Assembly (NCBI RefSeq): GCF_021650975.2
Contig: NZ_CP091285.1
Coordinates: 4,526,001 to 4,590,000 of the forward strand
Direction: 5' to 3'
DNA: 64,000 bases
DNA from: Flavobacterium jumunjinense
GTDB lineage: Bacteria > Bacteroidota > Bacteroidia > Flavobacteriales > Flavobacteriaceae
Part shown: piece by piece, positions 63,777 to 64,000 of the stretch
Position numbering within the stretch: position 1 is the stretch's first letter
Layout of the letters: every line of letters begins with the position of its first letter
Notes under the pieces: generated by a model
What the model was told of the DNA's origin: nothing
Database searches by the model: none
Seen by the model: the letters and a program-made list of their open reading frames with translations, nothing else
Translations under genes and position numbers: made by a program

Positions 63777-64000
63777 AATATTGAATGATTTTATTTATAA
63801 TATCCTGAGCTACTTCTTGTTTTGTTTTTAAATCCATAGGTTCAATAACAAAATCTTTATTTATAAAAGTAACCTTATTTGTATCGTGACCAAAACCTGC
63901 TCCTTTATCGTTTAAAGAATTAAGAACTATCAAATCTAAGTTTTTTTTCTGAATTTTCGCCTTTGCATGCTCAATTTCATTTTCTGTTTCCAGTGCAAAC
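63766..64000 (-). CDS. coaBC: Phosphopantothenoylcysteine synthetase/decarboxylase, C-terminal part
   Basis: The C-terminal 77 residues of CoaBC, cut by the window edge. FALETENEIEHAKAKIQKKN, then NDKGAGFGHDTNKVTFI are typical of the CoaB (synthetase) domain. It joins cysteine to phosphopantothenate in coenzyme A synthesis. The stop overlaps the DUF4835 start by 11 bases. Confidence 0.9.
   Translation of the reverse strand, partial: FALETENEIEHAKAKIQKKNLDLIVLNSLNDKGAGFGHDTNKVTFINKDFVIEPMDLKTKQEVAQDIINKIIQYYDA

Noticed and set aside
1..64000. tRNA or rRNA genes
   Set aside because: I saw no T-loop/acceptor pairings or rRNA-like blocks on either strand by eye; a tRNAscan-SE run would settle it.

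Overview
The window is AT-rich DNA from a member of the Flavobacteriaceae (Bacteroidetes), probably a Flavobacterium-like gliding bacterium. The pointers are: gldF/gldG; two giant surface proteins ending in type B sorting domains of the type IX secretion system (T9SS); promoters of the Bacteroidetes type (TTG, 17-19 bases, TAnnTTTG); lineage genes such as DUF4294 and DUF4835; and weak Shine-Dalgarno use. I found no rRNA, tRNA or CRISPR array. Function assignments come from motif reading without database searches.

Layout. 1-7.2 kb: a cut DUF4294 gene, an M42 metallopeptidase, a TPR histidine kinase / LytTR regulator pair, two related secreted proteins that begin alike after their signal peptides, and an ankyrin protein. 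7.3-17.5 kb: core genes purC, an SDR, a secreted alpha-amylase with a LacI-type palindrome upstream, phoH, a SAM hydrolase, gldF-gldG and dnaN. 17.5-24.5 kb: a wrecked IS3-type transposase fragment and a 2161-residue repeat adhesin. 24.6-35.9 kb: folE, a structured intergenic RNA candidate, cysS, yidD, lgt, two DUF2157-like membrane proteins, a threonine aldolase, prfB with its programmed +1 frameshift, a cysteine-rich leader peptide that looks like a bacteriocin precursor, lpxD, a MITE-like element and a FrnE-type DsbA protein.

36-48.4 kb is an accessory region: small secreted, membrane and unrecognised genes, a 2OG-Fe(II) oxygenase, DUF4262, an XRE regulator and an Abi_C (HEPN-type) abortive-infection protein. 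These are separated by dispersed non-coding repeats, a 21-bp minisatellite and a large palindrome. 48.4-51.9 kb holds a second repeat adhesin. 52.1-53.6 kb is a fluoride riboswitch with a CLC-F fluoride exporter. 53.6-58.9 kb is a run of small genes (lipoproteins, DUF2867, SRPBCC, cyclase, a lipoyl-like domain without its lysine). 59-64 kb returns to core genes: fabI, fabV, recN, DUF4835 and the end of coaBC.

How the parts work together. gldF/gldG, DUF4835 (probable T9SS factor) and the two type B adhesins belong to the gliding/T9SS surface programme. purC, folE, cysS, lgt, lpxD, fabI/fabV, dnaN, recN and prfB are housekeeping. The best-supported regulatory systems are the fluoride switch, in which the 3' end of the aptamer overlaps a hairpin that hides the ribosome binding site, and the prfB autoregulatory frameshift. 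The least explained items are the cysteine-rich peptide, the folE-cysS RNA, the 21-bp minisatellite and the terminal-inverted-repeat element at 35.0 kb with a related end at 55.3 kb.
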